Assembly: GCF_002563925.1 (NCBI RefSeq)
Contig: NZ_PDJD01000001.1
Location: 1,432,973 to 1,496,972, forward strand
Length of the DNA: 64,000 nucleotides
Direction: 5' to 3'
From: Serinibacter salmoneus
Lineage (GTDB): Bacteria; Actinomycetota; Actinomycetes; Actinomycetales; Beutenbergiaceae
Below the pieces are notes generated by a model that had not been told where the DNA came from, did no database searches, and saw only the letters and a list, made by a program, of their open reading frames with translations. Numbering within the stretch: the first letter of the stretch is position 1; every line of letters starts with the position of its first letter. A program made the translations under genes and the position numbers. Shown here piece by piece: positions 20,375-28,738 of the stretch.

Positions 20375-21382
20375 TCAGTCCCGCGCGCCGTCGTCGTCGG
20401 CCGCGGCGGATGTGAGCGCGGCATCCCGCCGGGACTTGGCCAGGCTCGCGACGGTGGTGATCGTCAGCACCCCGACGATGAAGATCAGCGAGAAGGCGAT
20501 GGACACCTCGGGCACGCTGACGTGCTCACCGCCGTTGATGAACGGGAGCTCGTTCTCATGCAACGCGTGCAGCACGAGCTTGACCCCGATGAACGCGAGG
20601 ATCGCCGCCAGGCCGTAGTTCAGGTACACGAGGCGGTCCAGCAGGCCGTCCACCAGGAAGAAGAGCTGCCGCAGCCCCAGCAGGGAGAAGGCGTTGGCGG
20701 CAAAGATCAGGAAGACCTCCTGGGTGAGGCCGAAGATCGCGGGGATCGAGTCGATCGCGAACAGGATGTCGGCGCTGCCGATCGCCACCATCACCAGCAG
20801 CATCGGCGTGATGTGCCAGCGGCCGTCGTGCTTCACCCAGATCCGGTCGCCGTGGTAGGAATCCGTCACCGGGAAGATCCGGCGCACCCAGCGCACGAGG
20901 AAGTTCTCGCGCTTCTCGTCAGTCTCCTCGGTGTGACGCAGCTGCGCGATCGCCGTCCAGATCAGGAACGCACCGAAGATGTAGAACACCCAGGCGAAGT
21001 TGTTGACGATCTCCGCACCGATGAAGATGAAGATCGTGCGCAGCACGAGTGCCAGGATGATGCCGACGAACAGCACCTTCTGCTGGTTCTCGCGCGGCAC
21101 CGAGAACGCGCCCATGATCAGGACGAACACGAAGAGGTTGTCCAGGGAGAGGCTCTTCTCGGTGATGTAGCCCGCGAAGTACTCAGCGCCGTAGGGGCTC
21201 GGGAACATCACGAGGATGGCGACCCCGAACAGCAGCGCGATCGCGACGTAGGCCGCCGACCAGATCGCCGCCTCGCGCAGGGTCGGTGCGTGCGGCTTAC
21301 GGACGTGGCCGAACAGGTCGACGGCCAGCATCGCGACGATGCCGGCCACTGTGACCGCCCACAACCAGACAGGAACATCCAT
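20375..21382 (-). CDS. TerC-family integral membrane protein (first of pair)
   Basis: Paralogue of the next gene, 335 residues from the ATG at 21382. Motifs are TEKSLSLDNLFVFVLIMG and DILFAIDSIPAIFGLT, the two acidic helix pairs thought to bind a divalent metal. The open frame extends 23 codons further upstream, but that stretch (FGSQSSVPKGVP) lies inside the riboswitch-like leader and has no membrane character, so the shorter start is used; AAGGG precedes it. The leader points to manganese control, matching a role in manganese efflux or metalation of exported enzymes. Confidence 0.92.
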   Translation of the reverse strand: MDVPVWLWAVTVAGIVAMLAVDLFGHVRKPHAPTLREAAIWSAAYVAIALLFGVAILVMFPSPYGAEYFAGYITEKSLSLDNLFVFVLIMGAFSVPRENQQKVLFVGIILALVLRTIFIFIGAEIVNNFAWVFYIFGAFLIWTAIAQLRHTEETDEKRENFLVRWVRRIFPVTDSYHGDRIWVKHDGRWHITPMLLVMVAIGSADILFAIDSIPAIFGLTQEVFLIFAANAFSLLGLRQLFFLVDGLLDRLVYLNYGLAAILAFIGVKLVLHALHENELPFINGGEHVSVPEVSIAFSLIFIVGVLTITTVASLAKSRRDAALTSAAADDDGARD

Positions 21383-21410
21383 GGGTACACCCTTCGGTAC
21401 CGACGACTGG

Positions 21411-21513
21411 GAACCGAAGGTCTTCTCCGGCCGCGTGCGGCCCAGCAGCACCGGGAACCCGCCGTTGGGCGCCGTGGTGACGATGCTGCTGCTCGGGAGT
21501 ACTCCCCTTCGTC
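21411..21513 (-). ncRNA. Probable yybP-ykoY (manganese) riboswitch
   Basis: The leader of the first terC gene, read on the minus strand, begins CGACGAAGGGGAGUA and closes with GGAGAAGACCUUCGG. The conserved GGGGAGUA and GACCUU strands are the marks of the yybP-ykoY aptamer, and they pair through CGAAGG/CCUUCG (21506-21511 with 21415-21420). Between them lie a GC-rich arm and a CGUCACCACGGCG segment. The usual downstream genes of this element are TerC proteins, as here. Not scored against a covariance model. Confidence 0.75.
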
Positions 21514-21518
21514 GTCAG

Positions 21519-21524
21519 AGCATA
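21519..21524 (-). promoter_or_regulatory. Candidate -10 box of the terC operon
   Basis: TATGCT on the minus strand ends 7-8 nt before the CGACGAAGGGGAG start of the riboswitch, so the RNA would start almost exactly at the aptamer. No good -35 is visible; its position falls near the uvrB stop. Confidence 0.5.
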
Positions 21525-21546
21525 CGCGATGAGGGCGCGCCCGCCC

Positions 21547-23628
21547 TCAACTCGTGGCGGCCACCATCTGGCGCAACTCCTTCTTCAGGTCGGAGATCTC
21601 GTCGCGCAGCCGCGCCGCGACCTCGAACTTGAGCTCGGCGGCTGCGGTGTGCATCTGGTCGGAGAGTTCCTGGATGAGCTCCGCGAGGTCCGATGCCGCG
21701 GCACCGGCCAGGCGCTCACGAGCCGAGGAGCCCGTGGGCTTCGGCGCCGCCCCGCCCTTGCGGTAGCCACCCGCGAGCAGTTCCTTGGTGTCGACGTCCT
21801 CGCGCGCGAGCTGATCGGTGATGTCGGTGATCCGCTTGCGCAGCGGGGTCGGGTCGATCCCGTGCTCGGCGTTGTAGGCGAGCTGCTTCTCCCGGCGCCG
21901 GTCGGTCTCTTCCAGCGCGCGCCGCATGGACGGCGTGATGGTGTCGGCGTACATGTGCACCTGGCCCGAGACGTTGCGCGCCGCGCGACCGATCGTCTGG
22001 ATGAGGGAGGTCTCCGAACGCAGGAACCCCTCCTTGTCGGCATCCAGGATCGCCACCAGGGAGACCTCGGGTAGGTCGAGGCCCTCGCGCAGCAGGTTGA
22101 TTCCCACCAGCACGTCGTACACGCCCATCCGCAGGTCGCGCAGCAGTTCGATGCGCCTGAGGGTGTCCACCTCCGAGTGCAGGTAGGCGACCTTCACCCC
22201 CCGCTCGAGCAGGTAGTCCGAGAGGTCCTCGGCCATCTTCTTCGTCAGGGTGGTCACCAGCACGCGCTCGTCGCGCTCGGTGCGCTGGCGGATCTCCCCG
22301 AGCAGGTCGTCGATCTGCCCCTTCGGGGGCTTGATCACCACCTGCGGATCCACCAGCCCGGTGGGCCGGATGACCTGCTCCACCACGCCGTCGGACTGCC
22401 CCAGTTCGTAGTCGCCGGGGGTCGCGGACAAGAACACGGTCTGCCCGATCCGCTCCAGGAACTCCTCCCAGCGCAGCGGCCGGTTGTCCATGGCGCTCGG
22501 GAGGCGGAACCCGTGGTCCACGAGGGTGCGCTTGCGGGAGGAGTCGCCCTCGAACATCGCGCCGATCTGCGGCACGGTCTGGTGCGACTCGTCGATGATG
22601 AGCAGGAAGTCCTCCGGGAAGAAGTCCAGCAGGGTGTTGGGTGCGGACCCCGGCACGCGGCCGTCGATGTGGCGGGAGTAGTTCTCGATGCCGGAGCACG
22701 TGCCGATCTGCCGCATCATCTCGATGTCGTACGTGGTGCGCATCCGCAGCCGCTGCGCCTCCAGCAACCGGCCACCGCCCTCGAGTTCGGCGAGGCGTTC
22801 CTCGAGCTCCGCCTCGATGGTGCCGATCGCGCGCTCCATGCGCTCGGGGCCGGCGACGTAGTGCGTGGCCGGGAAGATGTGGATCTCCTCCTCCTGCCGC
22901 ACCACGTCACCCGTCAACGGGTGCAGGGTGGCGATCGCCTCGATGTCGTCCCCGAAGAACTCGATCCGGATCGCCAGCTCCTCGTACACGGGGATGATCT
23001 CCACCGTGTCCCCCCGTACCCGGAAGGTGCCGCGCTGGAAGGAGGCGTCGTTGCGGGCGTACTGCATGGTGACGAACTGCCGCAGCAGCGCGTCGCGATC
23101 CACCACGTCCCCCACCCGCAGCCGCACCATCCGGTCCACGTACTCCTGGGGCGTGCCCAGGCCGTAGATGCAGGACACGGAGGCGACCACCACCACGTCG
23201 CGCCGGGTGAGCAGCGAGTTCGTGGCGGAGTGCCGCAACCGTTCCACCTCCTCGTTGATCGAGGAGTCCTTCTCGATGTAGGTGTCCGAGGAGGGCACGT
23301 ACGCCTCGGGCTGGTAGTAGTCGTAGTAGGAGACGAAGTACTCCACCGCATTGTTCGGCAGCAGCTCCCGGAACTCCGTGGCCAGCTGCGCGGCAAGGGT
23401 CTTGTTCGGCGCCATCACCAGGGTGGGGCGTTGGACCTGTTCGATGAGCCACGCGGTGGTCGCGGACTTCCCGGTGCCGGTGGCGCCGAGCAGCACGATG
23501 TCCTTCTCCCCCGCGTTCAGCCGCTCGGTCAACTCCGCGATCGCCGTGGGCTGGTCGCCTGAGGGCGTGTACTCCGAGACCACCTCGAACGGGGCGACGG
23601 TGCGCTGCAGATCGGATACGGGTCGCAT
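21547..23628 (-). CDS. uvrB: Excinuclease ABC subunit B
   Basis: Helicase-like subunit that verifies damage and hands it to UvrC. The 693-residue product has Walker [14 protein letters not shown] near residue 42, the beta-hairpin region [12 protein letters not shown] near residue 95, helicase motifs DESHQTVPQ and [22 protein letters not shown] and QTIGRAARN, and a C-terminal UVR domain ([23 protein letters not shown]). The ATG at 23628 gives the family start; a longer open frame upstream has no likeness to UvrB. It is separated from uvrA and uvrC, and no LexA box is evident. Confidence 0.97.
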   Translation of the reverse strand: MRPVSDLQRTVAPFEVVSEYTPSGDQPTAIAELTERLNAGEKDIVLLGATGTGKSATTAWLIEQVQRPTLVMAPNKTLAAQLATEFRELLPNNAVEYFVSYYDYYQPEAYVPSSDTYIEKDSSINEEVERLRHSATNSLLTRRDVVVVASVSCIYGLGTPQEYVDRMVRLRVGDVVDRDALLRQFVTMQYARNDASFQRGTFRVRGDTVEIIPVYEELAIRIEFFGDDIEAIATLHPLTGDVVRQEEEIHIFPATHYVAGPERMERAIGTIEAELEERLAELEGGGRLLEAQRLRMRTTYDIEMMRQIGTCSGIENYSRHIDGRVPGSAPNTLLDFFPEDFLLIIDESHQTVPQIGAMFEGDSSRKRTLVDHGFRLPSAMDNRPLRWEEFLERIGQTVFLSATPGDYELGQSDGVVEQVIRPTGLVDPQVVIKPPKGQIDDLLGEIRQRTERDERVLVTTLTKKMAEDLSDYLLERGVKVAYLHSEVDTLRRIELLRDLRMGVYDVLVGINLLREGLDLPEVSLVAILDADKEGFLRSETSLIQTIGRAARNVSGQVHMYADTITPSMRRALEETDRRREKQLAYNAEHGIDPTPLRKRITDITDQLAREDVDTKELLAGGYRKGGAAPKPTGSSARERLAGAAASDLAELIQELSDQMHTAAAELKFEVAARLRDEISDLKKELRQMVAATS

Positions 23629-23745
23629 GCGACAACGGTACGTGGGCCCTCCGACATCCTGACACCACTCGACACCGACCACACCCACGGGGGCAGGATG
23701 GTGACGAGGTGGCGCACGCCACCACCCGTCGACGAAGGGACTGCC

Positions 23746-24177
23746 ATGCCCACCCCCACCACCTCCAGCGCGAGCACGGTCTGGCTCGGCGACCTCGCCT
23801 CCGGCTCCGGCCGCACCGAACCCGCCAGCGGCGCCTTCGGCCCCGTGGACGTCTCCTGGAAGTCGCGCACCGGCGAGATGGGCGGCCAGACGACCCCGGA
23901 GGAGCTCATCGCCACGGCGCACGCGTCCTGCTACGCGATGGCGCTCTCCCACGAGCTCGCCGGGAAGGGCACCCCGCCCACCCGGGTGGAGACCTCCGCC
24001 GCGGTCGACTTCGTGGCCGGTGAGGGCATCACCGGCATCGCCCTGACGGTCGAGGCCGAGGTGCCCGGGATCTCCGAGGAGGACTTCCTCGCCGTCGCCG
24101 AGGCCGCCAAGACCGGCTGCCCGGTCTCGGCCGCGCTCTCGGCGGTGCCGATCACGCTGGCGGCCACGCTGCGCTGA
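23746..24177 (+). CDS. OsmC-family peroxiredoxin
   Basis: Cytoplasmic thiol peroxidase of the OsmC/Ohr superfamily that reduces organic hydroperoxides. The 143-residue product carries both redox cysteines in their usual contexts, [13 protein letters not shown] near residue 65 and [11 protein letters not shown] near residue 125, plus the [13 protein letters not shown] lead-in typical of OsmC rather than Ohr. GAAGGGA lies 5 nt before the ATG. It is convergent with coaE, with only 5 nt between stop codons. Confidence 0.92.
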   Translation: MPTPTTSSASTVWLGDLASGSGRTEPASGAFGPVDVSWKSRTGEMGGQTTPEELIATAHASCYAMALSHELAGKGTPPTRVETSAAVDFVAGEGITGIALTVEAEVPGISEEDFLAVAEAAKTGCPVSAALSAVPITLAATLR

Positions 24178-24182
24178 GGCGA

Positions 24183-25151
24183 TCAGGCGGTGCCGACGCG
24201 GATCCGGGCTTCTCGGCCCGGGTCCGCGCTGCCATGCAGGTGACCGCCCTCGCCATCGACCCCGGCGGGCAGCCGCGGGAAACCGCCCTCGTGCAGGCGG
24301 TCCCGCACCGTGGACACCGGATGAGGCCCGCCCGCCCGCCGCGCGCTGGACACCCCCACGACCACCCGCACGACGAGGTCGACACCGTCCGTGCCGTCCG
24401 TGCCGTCCGTGTCGTCCTCCCCGGGGGGTGCCGGGTGGTCGATCCCCGCCACCAGGTCACCCCCGAGGTGCCGGATCCGTGCCGCGAGGCGTGCCGCCGC
24501 CGCGGGATCGAGGCGGCCGGAGTCGCCCTCCACCGCGCGCCGCTCGCGAACGTTCGCCTCGTACGGCACCAGGCGTTCGCTCCAGAGCCGCTCCAGCGCG
24601 GCCCGGGTGTGCGCCGGCCCCGCGCTCGTGTCCAGGAACACGTCGGCCACCGCCGCCCGCTCCTGGTCGCTCGCCTGGGCGGCGATCCGCCGCTCGACCG
24701 CCTCCGAGTCCATCCCGCGTTCCGAGACCGCCCGCCGCACCCTCTCGGCCTCGGGGGCGTGCGTCACCAGGACGAGGTGGTAGCGCGGGGCCAGGCCGTT
24801 CTCGACCAGCAGCGGCACGTCGTGCACCACGATCGCATCCTGGGGTGCCGCCGCGACCCGCGCCTCGAACGCCCTGGCCACGGCGGGATGGACGATGCCC
24901 TCGAGCGCCGACCGGGCGTCGTCGTCGGAGAACACGAGGCGGGCCAGCGCCGCGCGGTCCAGGGCCCCGGACTCCTGGAGCACCGCGGGGCCGAATTCGC
25001 GCACCACGGCCGCGAGGCCCGGGGTCCCGGGTTCGAGGACCTCGCGGGAGAGTCGGTCGGCATCCACGACCACCGCCCCCAGCGCGGCGAGGTGAGAGGC
25101 GGCGGTCGATTTCCCCGAGGCGATCCCCCCGGTCAGGCCCACGAGCAGCAT
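24183..25151 (-). CDS. coaE: Dephospho-CoA kinase with degenerate GrpB-like tail
   Basis: Last step of coenzyme A synthesis, phosphorylating dephospho-CoA. Residues 1-200 are a normal CoaE: P-loop [10 protein letters not shown] near 7-16, [10 protein letters not shown] near 33, [21 protein letters not shown]. Many actinobacterial CoaE proteins carry a C-terminal GrpB/UPF0157 domain. Here the region from about 210 keeps fragments of it ([35 protein letters not shown]) but lacks the GSTAVPGLAAK core, holds an inserted [13 protein letters not shown] run, and stops soon after the SADPGR motif. The tail is thus probably not functional as GrpB. It follows pcp by 20 nt. Confidence 0.93.
   Translation of the reverse strand: MLLVGLTGGIASGKSTAASHLAALGAVVVDADRLSREVLEPGTPGLAAVVREFGPAVLQESGALDRAALARLVFSDDDARSALEGIVHPAVARAFEARVAAAPQDAIVVHDVPLLVENGLAPRYHLVLVTHAPEAERVRRAVSERGMDSEAVERRIAAQASDQERAAVADVFLDTSAGPAHTRAALERLWSERLVPYEANVRERRAVEGDSGRLDPAAAARLAARIRHLGGDLVAGIDHPAPPGEDDTDGTDGTDGVDLVVRVVVGVSSARRAGGPHPVSTVRDRLHEGGFPRLPAGVDGEGGHLHGSADPGREARIRVGTA
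24198..24227 (+). terminator. osmC terminator inside the coaE 3' end
   Basis: An 11-bp stem with one G-U pair (24198-24208 with 24217-24227) and an 8-nt loop begins 21 nt after the osmC-type gene stop. It lies within the coding sequence for the last residues of CoaE on the opposite strand, so the two genes share this stretch. Confidence 0.6.
24385..24411. repeat. 9-bp tandem repeat in coaE
   Basis: Three perfect copies of CCGTCCGTG, read on the coding strand as Thr-Asp-Gly triplets. They form the acidic insertion that replaces the core of the GrpB-like domain in CoaE. Confidence 0.9.
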
Positions 25152-25171
25152 GGCTCCAGGCTAGGGGTTGC

Positions 25172-25786
25172 TCAGGCGATCGCCCCGCCGATCAGGCGCG
25201 AATCCGCGGTGCCGAGCTCCAGCGCGGTGGCCAGCGCCTCCCGGACGCACGCGGCGAAGTCCGCCACGTCCTCCTCGGCGCGCAGCTCGGGCACATGCGC
25301 GAACCCGACCGGGGCGCCGGGCAGCAGGCCGAGGGCGTGGTACATGACGGCGTTGCACACATAGCTCCCGGCGCTGAGCGAGGAGGTCAGCGGCAGGCCC
25401 CGCTCCGCGGCCCGCGCCAGGGTCGCCTTGACGGGGAGCGTGGTGAACCGGGCCGCAGGCCCCGCGGGATCGACCGGTTCGTCCACCGGCTGCGCGCCGT
25501 CGTTGTCGGGGATGCGCGCATCGGCGAGGTTGATCGCCACCCGCTCCAGGCGCACCCGGTCGGTGCCCGCCGCGAGACCGAGGCAGAGCACGACGGCGGG
25601 GCGAACCCGGGTGATCGCCTCACGCAGCGCGAGGGGTGCGCCGGCGAACGTCACCGGGAGCCGCTCCGGGACCAGCACGCCCGGACCCTCCCAGGTCCGG
25701 GCCACCTCACGTGCCACCTCCCAGGAGGAGTTCGTCGCATCGCCGCCGAACGGCTCGAACCCGGTGACCAGAACGGTTCGTGTCAT
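25172..25786 (-). CDS. pcp: Pyroglutamyl-peptidase I
   Basis: Cysteine peptidase (family C15) that removes N-terminal pyroglutamate from peptides. The 204-residue product contains the catalytic triad in context: Glu81 in RVRLERVAIN, Cys144 in SAGSYVCNAVMY and His164 in PVGFAHVPEL, with the substrate loop GFEPFGGDATNSSWE at residues 9-23. The ATG at 25786 is used because GGGAG lies 9 nt upstream; an ATG 8 codons earlier has no ribosome site. It is probably transcribed with coaE, 20 nt downstream. Confidence 0.93.
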   Translation of the reverse strand: MTRTVLVTGFEPFGGDATNSSWEVAREVARTWEGPGVLVPERLPVTFAGAPLALREAITRVRPAVVLCLGLAAGTDRVRLERVAINLADARIPDNDGAQPVDEPVDPAGPAARFTTLPVKATLARAAERGLPLTSSLSAGSYVCNAVMYHALGLLPGAPVGFAHVPELRAEEDVADFAACVREALATALELGTADSRLIGGAIA

Positions 25787-25813
25787 GGGGACAGTCTCCC
25801 ACCCGGACATGCG

Positions 25814-25846
25814 ACGGCGCCCGCCACCGAAGGTGACGGGCGCCGT
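25814..25846 (-). terminator. rpsA terminator hairpin
   Basis: 10-bp stem (25814-25823 with 25837-25846) extended after one mismatch by 4 more pairs, with a 3-nt loop, 35 nt beyond the rpsA stop. It separates rpsA from pcp. Confidence 0.8.
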
Positions 25847-25880
25847 GCGACCGGATCAGTCGCTGATCATGCGATCAGGA

Positions 25881-27353
25881 TCAGTTGCCGGTGAGCTTCT
25901 CGCGGAGCGCGGCCAGGGCCTCATCGGAGGCCAGGGTGCCGCTGCCGGCAGCCGGGGTGGAGGTGTAGCTCGAGGAGGAGCTCTCCACGGCGGCCTCGGG
26001 GGCCTCGCCCTCCGGCTCGGAGTCCGCGGCCAGTGCCGCGGCGACCTGCGCCTTGTGGGCCTCCCAGCGAGCCTGCGCCTCGGCGTACTGCGCCTCCCAG
26101 GCCTCGCGCTCGGCGTCGAAGCCCTCGAGCCACTCGTTGGTCTCCGGGTCGAAGCCCTCGGGGTACTTGTAGTTGCCCTGCTCGTCGTACTCGGCCGCCA
26201 TGCCGTACAGGCTGGGGTCGAAGTCGTCCGAGGCCGGGTCCACACCCTCGTTGGCCTGCTTCAGCGACAGCGAGATGCGGCGACGCTCCAGGTCGATGTC
26301 GATGACCTTGACGAAGACCTCCTCGCCGACCTTCGCGACCTGCTCGGGCACCTCGACGTGGCGCACGGCCAGCTCGGAGATGTGCACGAGGCCCTCGATG
26401 CCGTCCTCGACGCGCACGAACGCACCGAACGGGACGAGCTTGGTGACCTTACCCGGCACGACCTGCCCGATGGCGTGGGTGCGGGCGAACTGCTGCCACG
26501 GGTCCTCCTGGGTCGCCTTGAGCGACAGCGAGACGCGCTCGCGGTCCAGCTCGACGTCCAGCACCTCGACCATGACCTCCTGGCCGACCTCGACGACCTC
26601 GCTCGGGTGGTCGATGTGCTTCCAGGACAGCTCGGAGACGTGCACCAGACCGTCCACGCCACCCAGGTCCACGAACGCACCGAAGTTGACGATCGAGGAG
26701 ACCACACCGGGGCGCACCTGGCCCTTGGCGAGCGTGTTGAGGAAGGTGGAGCGGACCTCGGACTGGGTCTGCTCGAGCCACGCGCGGCGGGAGAGCACCA
26801 CGTTGTTGCGGTTCTTGTCCAGCTCGATGATCTTGGCCTCGATCTCGCGGCCGACGTACGGCTGCAGATCGCGGACGCGGCGCATCTCCACCAGCGACGC
26901 CGGGAGGAAGCCACGCAGGCCGATGTCCAGGATCAGGCCGCCCTTGACGACCTCGATGACGGTGCCGGTGACGACGCCGTCCTCCTCCTTGACCTTCTCG
27001 ATGGTGCCCCAGGCGCGCTCGTACTGGGCGCGCTTCTTGGAGAGCAGGAGGCGGCCTTCCTTGTCCTCCTTCTGGAGGACGAGCGCCTCGACGACCTCAC
27101 CGACGGACACGACGTCCTCGGGGTCGACATCGTGCTTGATGGAGAGCTCGCGGGAGAGGATGACCCCCTCCGTCTTGTACCCGATGTCGAGGAGCACTTC
27201 GTCACGGTCGACCTTGACGATGGTGCCTTCGACGATGTCGCCGTCGTTGAAGTACTTGATGGTGGCGTCGACGGCGGCGAGGAAGTCCTCCGACGTTCCG
27301 ATGTCGTTGATGGCGACCTGGGGAACCGTCGGGGCGGGGGTGGAGATGGTCAT
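25881..27353 (-). CDS. rpsA: 30S ribosomal protein S1
   Basis: RNA-binding ribosomal protein that helps mRNA bind the 30S subunit. The 490-residue product has four S1 (OB-fold) domains, roughly residues 36-105, 122-190, 208-277 and 295-364 (for example GAFVDLGGVDGLVHVSELSW and GAFVRVEDGIEGLVHISEL), the number typical of Actinobacteria rather than the six of enterobacteria. The tail is acidic and Ala-rich. The ATG at 27353 follows GGAGAGACTCC-like sequence read on the minus strand and gives the known start MTISTPAPTVPQVAIND. A long leader precedes it. Confidence 0.97.
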   Translation of the reverse strand: MTISTPAPTVPQVAINDIGTSEDFLAAVDATIKYFNDGDIVEGTIVKVDRDEVLLDIGYKTEGVILSRELSIKHDVDPEDVVSVGEVVEALVLQKEDKEGRLLLSKKRAQYERAWGTIEKVKEEDGVVTGTVIEVVKGGLILDIGLRGFLPASLVEMRRVRDLQPYVGREIEAKIIELDKNRNNVVLSRRAWLEQTQSEVRSTFLNTLAKGQVRPGVVSSIVNFGAFVDLGGVDGLVHVSELSWKHIDHPSEVVEVGQEVMVEVLDVELDRERVSLSLKATQEDPWQQFARTHAIGQVVPGKVTKLVPFGAFVRVEDGIEGLVHISELAVRHVEVPEQVAKVGEEVFVKVIDIDLERRRISLSLKQANEGVDPASDDFDPSLYGMAAEYDEQGNYKYPEGFDPETNEWLEGFDAEREAWEAQYAEAQARWEAHKAQVAAALAADSEPEGEAPEAAVESSSSSYTSTPAAGSGTLASDEALAALREKLTGN

Positions 27354-27492
27354 GTAGGAGAGACTCCGTTGCGGACAGGGATAGAGCGGACAATGTCTCG
27401 GCACCCGGGTTCGGGTCCCGAAGTACCGTGCATCGCTCCGCGCGCGCCAGCCGCTGATACCGCCGTCCGCGTGACCGCGTGACAACACTCCA

Positions 27493-27570
27493 CCGGTGCG
27501 CGGGCACAGCCCACACAGCACCGCCGGATACCTTACGCCGGTGCGCGACCGTTCGGCAACTCCGGTGCGC
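27493..27570. repeat. Three copies of CCGGTGCGC upstream of rpsA
   Basis: The 9-mer CCGGTGCGC occurs at 27493-27501, 27538-27546 and 27562-27570, in one orientation, 45 and 24 nt apart. The copies flank and overlap the predicted rpsA promoter. Given the very high GC some recurrence is expected by chance, so a regulatory role is only a suggestion. Confidence 0.5.
27530..27559 (-). promoter_or_regulatory. Candidate rpsA promoter
   Basis: On the minus strand TTGCCG (27554-27559) and TAAGGT (27530-27535) are spaced by 18 nt, a fair match to a housekeeping sigma promoter. It predicts a leader of about 170 nt before rpsA, long enough for S1 autoregulation. Confidence 0.6.
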
Positions 27571-27589
27571 CCCGACGCAGGCGACGCGA

Positions 27590-28615
27590 TCAGGCGAGCG
27601 CGCGTGCCACCTCGAGCATGTCGGTGGGCACGTGCTTGACCTTGCCGGCGATCTCCGACAGGGGCACGAGTTCGACGTTCTCCCCACGCACCGCGGTCAT
27701 GACGGCGGTCTCCCCCCGCGTGACGGCGTCGATCGCGGCCACACCGAACCTCGAGCCGAGGATCCGGTCCTGCGCCGTGGGCGTGCCGCCGCGCTGGATG
27801 TGACCGAGGACGGCGACCCGGGTGTCGAATCCGGTGCGCTCCTCGATCTCGACCTTGAGCCGCTCACTGATGCCGCCCGCCACGATCTGCCCGAACTGGC
27901 CGAGCTGCATCTCGTAGTCCATCGCGCTCCCCTCCGCCGGGACGGCGCCCTCGGCGACCACCATGATCGAGAAGGAGGCGTGCGAGCGGTGGCGGTGCTT
28001 CAGGAAGCGCACCACACGCTCGATGTCGAAGGGCTGTTCGGGTGCCAGGACCAGCTCCGCTCCACCCGCGATACCGGCGGTCGCGGCGATCCACCCCGCG
28101 GAACGCCCCATGACCTCCACGATCATCACGCGGTTGTGGGACTCGGCGGTGGTGTGCAGCCTGTCGATCGCATCCGTCGCGATCGTCACGGCCGTGTCGA
28201 AGCCGATCGAACTGTCCGTGCCCCACACGTCGTTGTCGATCGTCTTGGGGATGGCAACGATCTTCACCCCGGCCTCGGCGATCTTGCTGGCGGCGTGCAG
28301 GGTGCCGTCCCCACCGATGCAGATCAACGCGTCGATGTGCTCGTTCTCGATCGTGGTGAGCACCGCGTCGAGGCCGCCGTCCGCCGCGTGCGGGTGGAAT
28401 CGCGCCGTGCCGAGCAGGGTGCCGCCCACCGGGAGCACATTGCGGATGTGAGTACGGTCCAGGGGCACGACGTCGCCGTCGACCACGCCCTTCCAACCGT
28501 TGCGGAAGCCCACGATGTGGTGCCCGTACTCTCCGACCCCCCGCTTGACGACGGCCCGGATCGCCGCGTTCAGCCCGGGGACGTCCCCGCCGCCGGTGAG
28601 AAGTCCGACTCGCAT
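27590..28615 (-). CDS. pfkA: 6-phosphofructokinase
   Basis: Phosphorylates fructose-6-phosphate, the committed step of glycolysis. The 341-residue product has the start LLTGGGDVPGLNAAI and active-site segments ICIGGDGTLHAA (Gly104) and AIPKTIDNDV (Lys124), then MEVMGRSAGWIA. Gly104 with Lys124 is the pattern of the actinobacterial group III ATP-dependent enzymes; pyrophosphate-dependent forms have Asp in place of Gly104. The ATG at 28615 follows AAGGAG by 6 nt. The open frame upstream is not conserved-looking. Confidence 0.95.
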   Translation of the reverse strand: MRVGLLTGGGDVPGLNAAIRAVVKRGVGEYGHHIVGFRNGWKGVVDGDVVPLDRTHIRNVLPVGGTLLGTARFHPHAADGGLDAVLTTIENEHIDALICIGGDGTLHAASKIAEAGVKIVAIPKTIDNDVWGTDSSIGFDTAVTIATDAIDRLHTTAESHNRVMIVEVMGRSAGWIAATAGIAGGAELVLAPEQPFDIERVVRFLKHRHRSHASFSIMVVAEGAVPAEGSAMDYEMQLGQFGQIVAGGISERLKVEIEERTGFDTRVAVLGHIQRGGTPTAQDRILGSRFGVAAIDAVTRGETAVMTAVRGENVELVPLSEIAGKVKHVPTDMLEVARALA

Positions 28616-28696
28616 GTGTTCTCCTTGCCGATTCCGATCGCCGGGCTGTGCGCGCGGCTGGCCGCGCGCGCAGCCGTCGGCGGCGTACGGTTTCAC

Positions 28697-28702
28697 ATTA
28701 TC
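28697..28702 (-). promoter_or_regulatory. Candidate pfkA -10 box
   Basis: GATAAT on the minus strand, with a TTGACC about 21 nt upstream, which is longer than ideal spacing. It would give pfkA a leader of about 75 nt containing a GC-rich stem (GCGCGCGGCCAGCCGCGCGC). Confidence 0.45.
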
Positions 28703-28738
28703 CGCAGCGCTCCGTTCGCACGCGGTCAAAGGACCTAG

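Noticed and set aside
21531-21548. uvrB terminator
   Set aside because: GAGGGC/GCCCTC makes only a 6-bp stem overlapping the stop codon, with no T-run; too weak to call in this GC background.
23629-23745. LexA box at uvrB
   Set aside because: No TCGAAC-N4-GTTCGA-like palindrome is present in the uvrB upstream region.
27590-28615. Pyrophosphate-dependent phosphofructokinase
   Set aside because: The active site has GGDG (Gly104), whereas pyrophosphate-dependent enzymes have Asp there; Lys124 alone is also found in ATP-dependent actinobacterial enzymes.
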